A stretch of 30,730 nucleotides of DNA. Origin: Triparma columacea (taxonomy: Eukaryota; Sar; Bolidophyceae; Parmales; Triparmaceae). The stretch is from contig BRYA01000540.1 in the NCBI GenBank assembly GCA_030267965.1, forward strand, positions 1 to 30,730, in the 5' to 3' direction. Positions 29,036-30,730 of the stretch are shown piece after piece. A model generated the notes under the pieces. That model was given only the letters and a program-made list of their open reading frames with translations, made no database searches and was not told where the DNA came from. Within the stretch, counting starts at the first letter, position 1, and every line of letters starts with the position of its first letter. A program made the position numbers and the translations under genes.

Positions 29036-29610
29036 GGGTCTTTGCCTGGTAGGGTTTCAACTTGACTTCCAGAGGAGAAACGGGGAATTTCAATTGGCGC
29101 AGGAGGACGAGTCAATCTTTGTGGGGGAATGTGGTTTGTTGATAGTGGGATGGAGCTAATCTGGGAAAGATTTTGGAAATGTATTTCTATTGGGCCCTGC
29201 CTGAAATGATGCTCCGAAAGCTCGAAAGTTTTGAGTAGGAATTGGATGAGTGAGGAGAGTGCGCCTGCATGCTTGTGAACCCCATGCCTCCGTTCTCCCC
29301 TCCGCACCTGGAAGTCCCTGTTGCTGCTCAAGTGCGCCAACGAGAACGCGCGTACTCCTGGCCCTCGACGTCCTCCAGGCTCGCCGGTGCAATGACGGCA
29401 CAAGGATGTTATGTATTCTTCTTCATTTGTTGCATTTCTTTTACGGAGCAAATAAAAGAAGCCTGTGGGTTCAGAGCAAAAATGGACTAAAACGCTCCTT
29501 AACTCCGTAGTACGAATATCAACCCCCCACCTCCTCCCCCTCCCTCCCTCCCTCTGGCCTTTTGAAGCCAACTACGACTACGTACCCCGCCCGTGCCCCT
29601 CGTGACCCGC
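29036..29610. other. Intergenic region between MORN and PX genes
   Basis: About 575 bases carrying the 3' flank of the MORN gene and the 5' flank of the PX gene, both on the minus strand. Several open frames cross it, but none shows domain motifs or continuity with either gene. I call no gene here. An upstream untranslated exon of the PX gene remains possible. Confidence 0.45.
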
Positions 29611-30730
29611 CTAACAGCCGAAACTCGTGAACCCAGCCTTCTGATGGACGTGTTCAATATCTGCGATGTTAATTGGTACAAGCCACTGATCAACCCCCCG
29701 CACATTGCTCAGGGCCACGTTGGGCAGAGAGAACGTGCCGCCGCCGATGATCTCGTCGTCCTTAAAACGACCCTCGTACGTGGCACCGTTGGTGAAGCCT
29801 ACCGTGCCCCTACCATTTCGTTTGCCCCTAGTGAACTGCCCCGCGTAAGTTTGACCGTCGGGGTAATTGAGCGATCCCTTCCCCTCAATCATGTCGTGGC
29901 TCCACTGCCCCTGATACTCGAATCCGTTGGACAGCAGTAGGTGTCCCTTCCCGTGGCGGACATTGTTCTGCCAGTCGCCGTCGTAGCTAGAGTCCTGTGA
30001 CGATACAAGCGAGACGGAAAGGAGGGTTGTGCGAATGTGTTGGGAATTGATTGTGCGACGAACGAACGAAGAGAGTGTCGTCACTGTGGCGCTTTGATAT
30101 GTCCTCGATCCATTCTCACCTTTTCCTCCTCCTTGACAGCCCACCAGAACTTCCCCTTGCCCCAGAATTTATCTTCCTTCCAATCCCCTATGTAGACAGC
30201 TCCACTAGGGAACCTGTACTCGCCCTGACCGTGCCTCATGTTCTCCCTCCACTCTCCGACGTAAACTCCGCCATCCAGGAAGTTGTAGGTGCCTCTCCCA
30301 GTGAGCTGCGCAGAGCGAAGTGAGTAGCGAAATGGGTTAGGATGAATGTGTAGCGAGGATATGTTGCGACGCTATTCCCTCACCTTTCCCTTGTCGAATT
30401 CTCCGGAGTAAATGACCTGGCGCTTCTTGTTGAAGAGAACTCCACGTCCGTGCTCGTAGTTTTTCTTCCAGCTCCCCTCGTACGTATTTCCATTCTTGTA
30501 CAAGAAGACCCCCTGGCCGTCCCTCATGTTGTTGAGCATCTCGCCCTCGTAAACTTCCTTGTTGACGGGAGGGTCAAAAAAGAAGGCCGACCGCCACCTA
30601 CAAAGCTTGGGATCTGGCAGGGCGGGAGCGAGAAGCTTCGACTTTTGGAGCTTAGGCAGGGGGTGCTGGTTTGTCTTGTTGGCGCTCCCGTTCACGGACT
30701 TGTTGAGGACGCTGTTGGGGTTGAAGGAGG
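29611..30730 (-). CDS. MORN-repeat protein (5' end outside window)
   Basis: Three exons are visible: 30730-30384 (open at the window edge), 30305-30120 and 29994-29611, both junctions in phase 0. They encode about 305 residues. After a basic, polar N-terminal stretch (PKLQKSKLLAPALPDPKL) there are about nine MORN repeats of the YEGxWxxxxxHGxGxxxxxxG type, such as VYEGEMLNNMRDGQG, VYVGEWRENMRHGQG and YDGDWQNNVRHGKG. The fifth is extended (WKEDKFWGKGKFWWAVKEEE) and the ninth is degenerate. The C-terminus DQWLVPINIADIEHVHQKA is unique. MORN repeats bind lipids or act as extended scaffolds, and many protist examples are flagellar or cytoskeletal. An axonemal role would suit the IFT139 neighbour, but that is only suggestive. 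Confidence 0.85.

Noticed and set aside
29156..29571. Minus-strand frames between the MORN and PX genes as an extra PX exon or gene
   Set aside because: They show no domain motif, no good donor leading into the ATG at 29035, and overlap each other in different frames.

Overview
The window is nuclear DNA of a unicellular eukaryote. Genes have short spliceosomal introns (about 80-150 bp), nearly all with a GTGAG donor, one with a TACTAAC-type branch site, and there are AATAAA signals. An intraflagellar-transport subunit, a membrane-anchored GFAT-like enzyme, MORN and BspA-type leucine-rich-repeat proteins, and a possible signal peptide plus plastid-type presequence together suggest a flagellate stramenopile alga. 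My best guess is a bolidophyte/Parmales-type relative of diatoms. That placement is inference, not something the sequence proves.

Layout. 1-386: AT/C-rich 3' flank. 387-9806 (minus): one intronless gene for a ~3,139-residue protein with several START-like lipid-binding repeats followed by three tandem multi-pass membrane modules that resemble XK-related (XKR) scramblases. Each module ends in a cluster of RRxSV kinase sites. 10000-10898: intergenic, with a 33-base assembly gap and a ~490 bp AT-rich island. 10899-~15490 (minus): an eight-exon gene for a class-II amidotransferase + SIS protein (GFAT-like) with membrane segments inserted. 15500-16500: low-complexity sequence and an Ala-rich coding remnant. 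16502-19937 (minus): three tandem BspA-type LRR genes with duplicated flanks. 20428-21494 (plus): two-exon gene for a secreted or plastid-targeted Gly-Tyr-repeat protein. 21591-22562 (minus): Sulfotransfer_4-like membrane protein. 22908-27299 (plus): complete five-exon IFT139/TTC21B. 27388-29035 (minus): PX-domain protein whose last exon encodes a polybasic stretch and a CNIL terminus. 29611-30730 (minus): MORN-repeat protein that runs off the right edge.

The genes do not form an operon-like pathway. Two features stand out. The first is the fusion of START-like and scramblase-like domains in one polypeptide, which could combine lipid transfer and lipid scrambling. The second is a set of introns in different genes whose 5' and 3' ends are alike beyond the splice-site consensus, as expected of introner-type elements. 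Base composition also differs by block: the IFT139 and GFAT-like genes are GC-rich with introns, whereas the giant gene is more AT-rich and, like the LRR genes, intronless.
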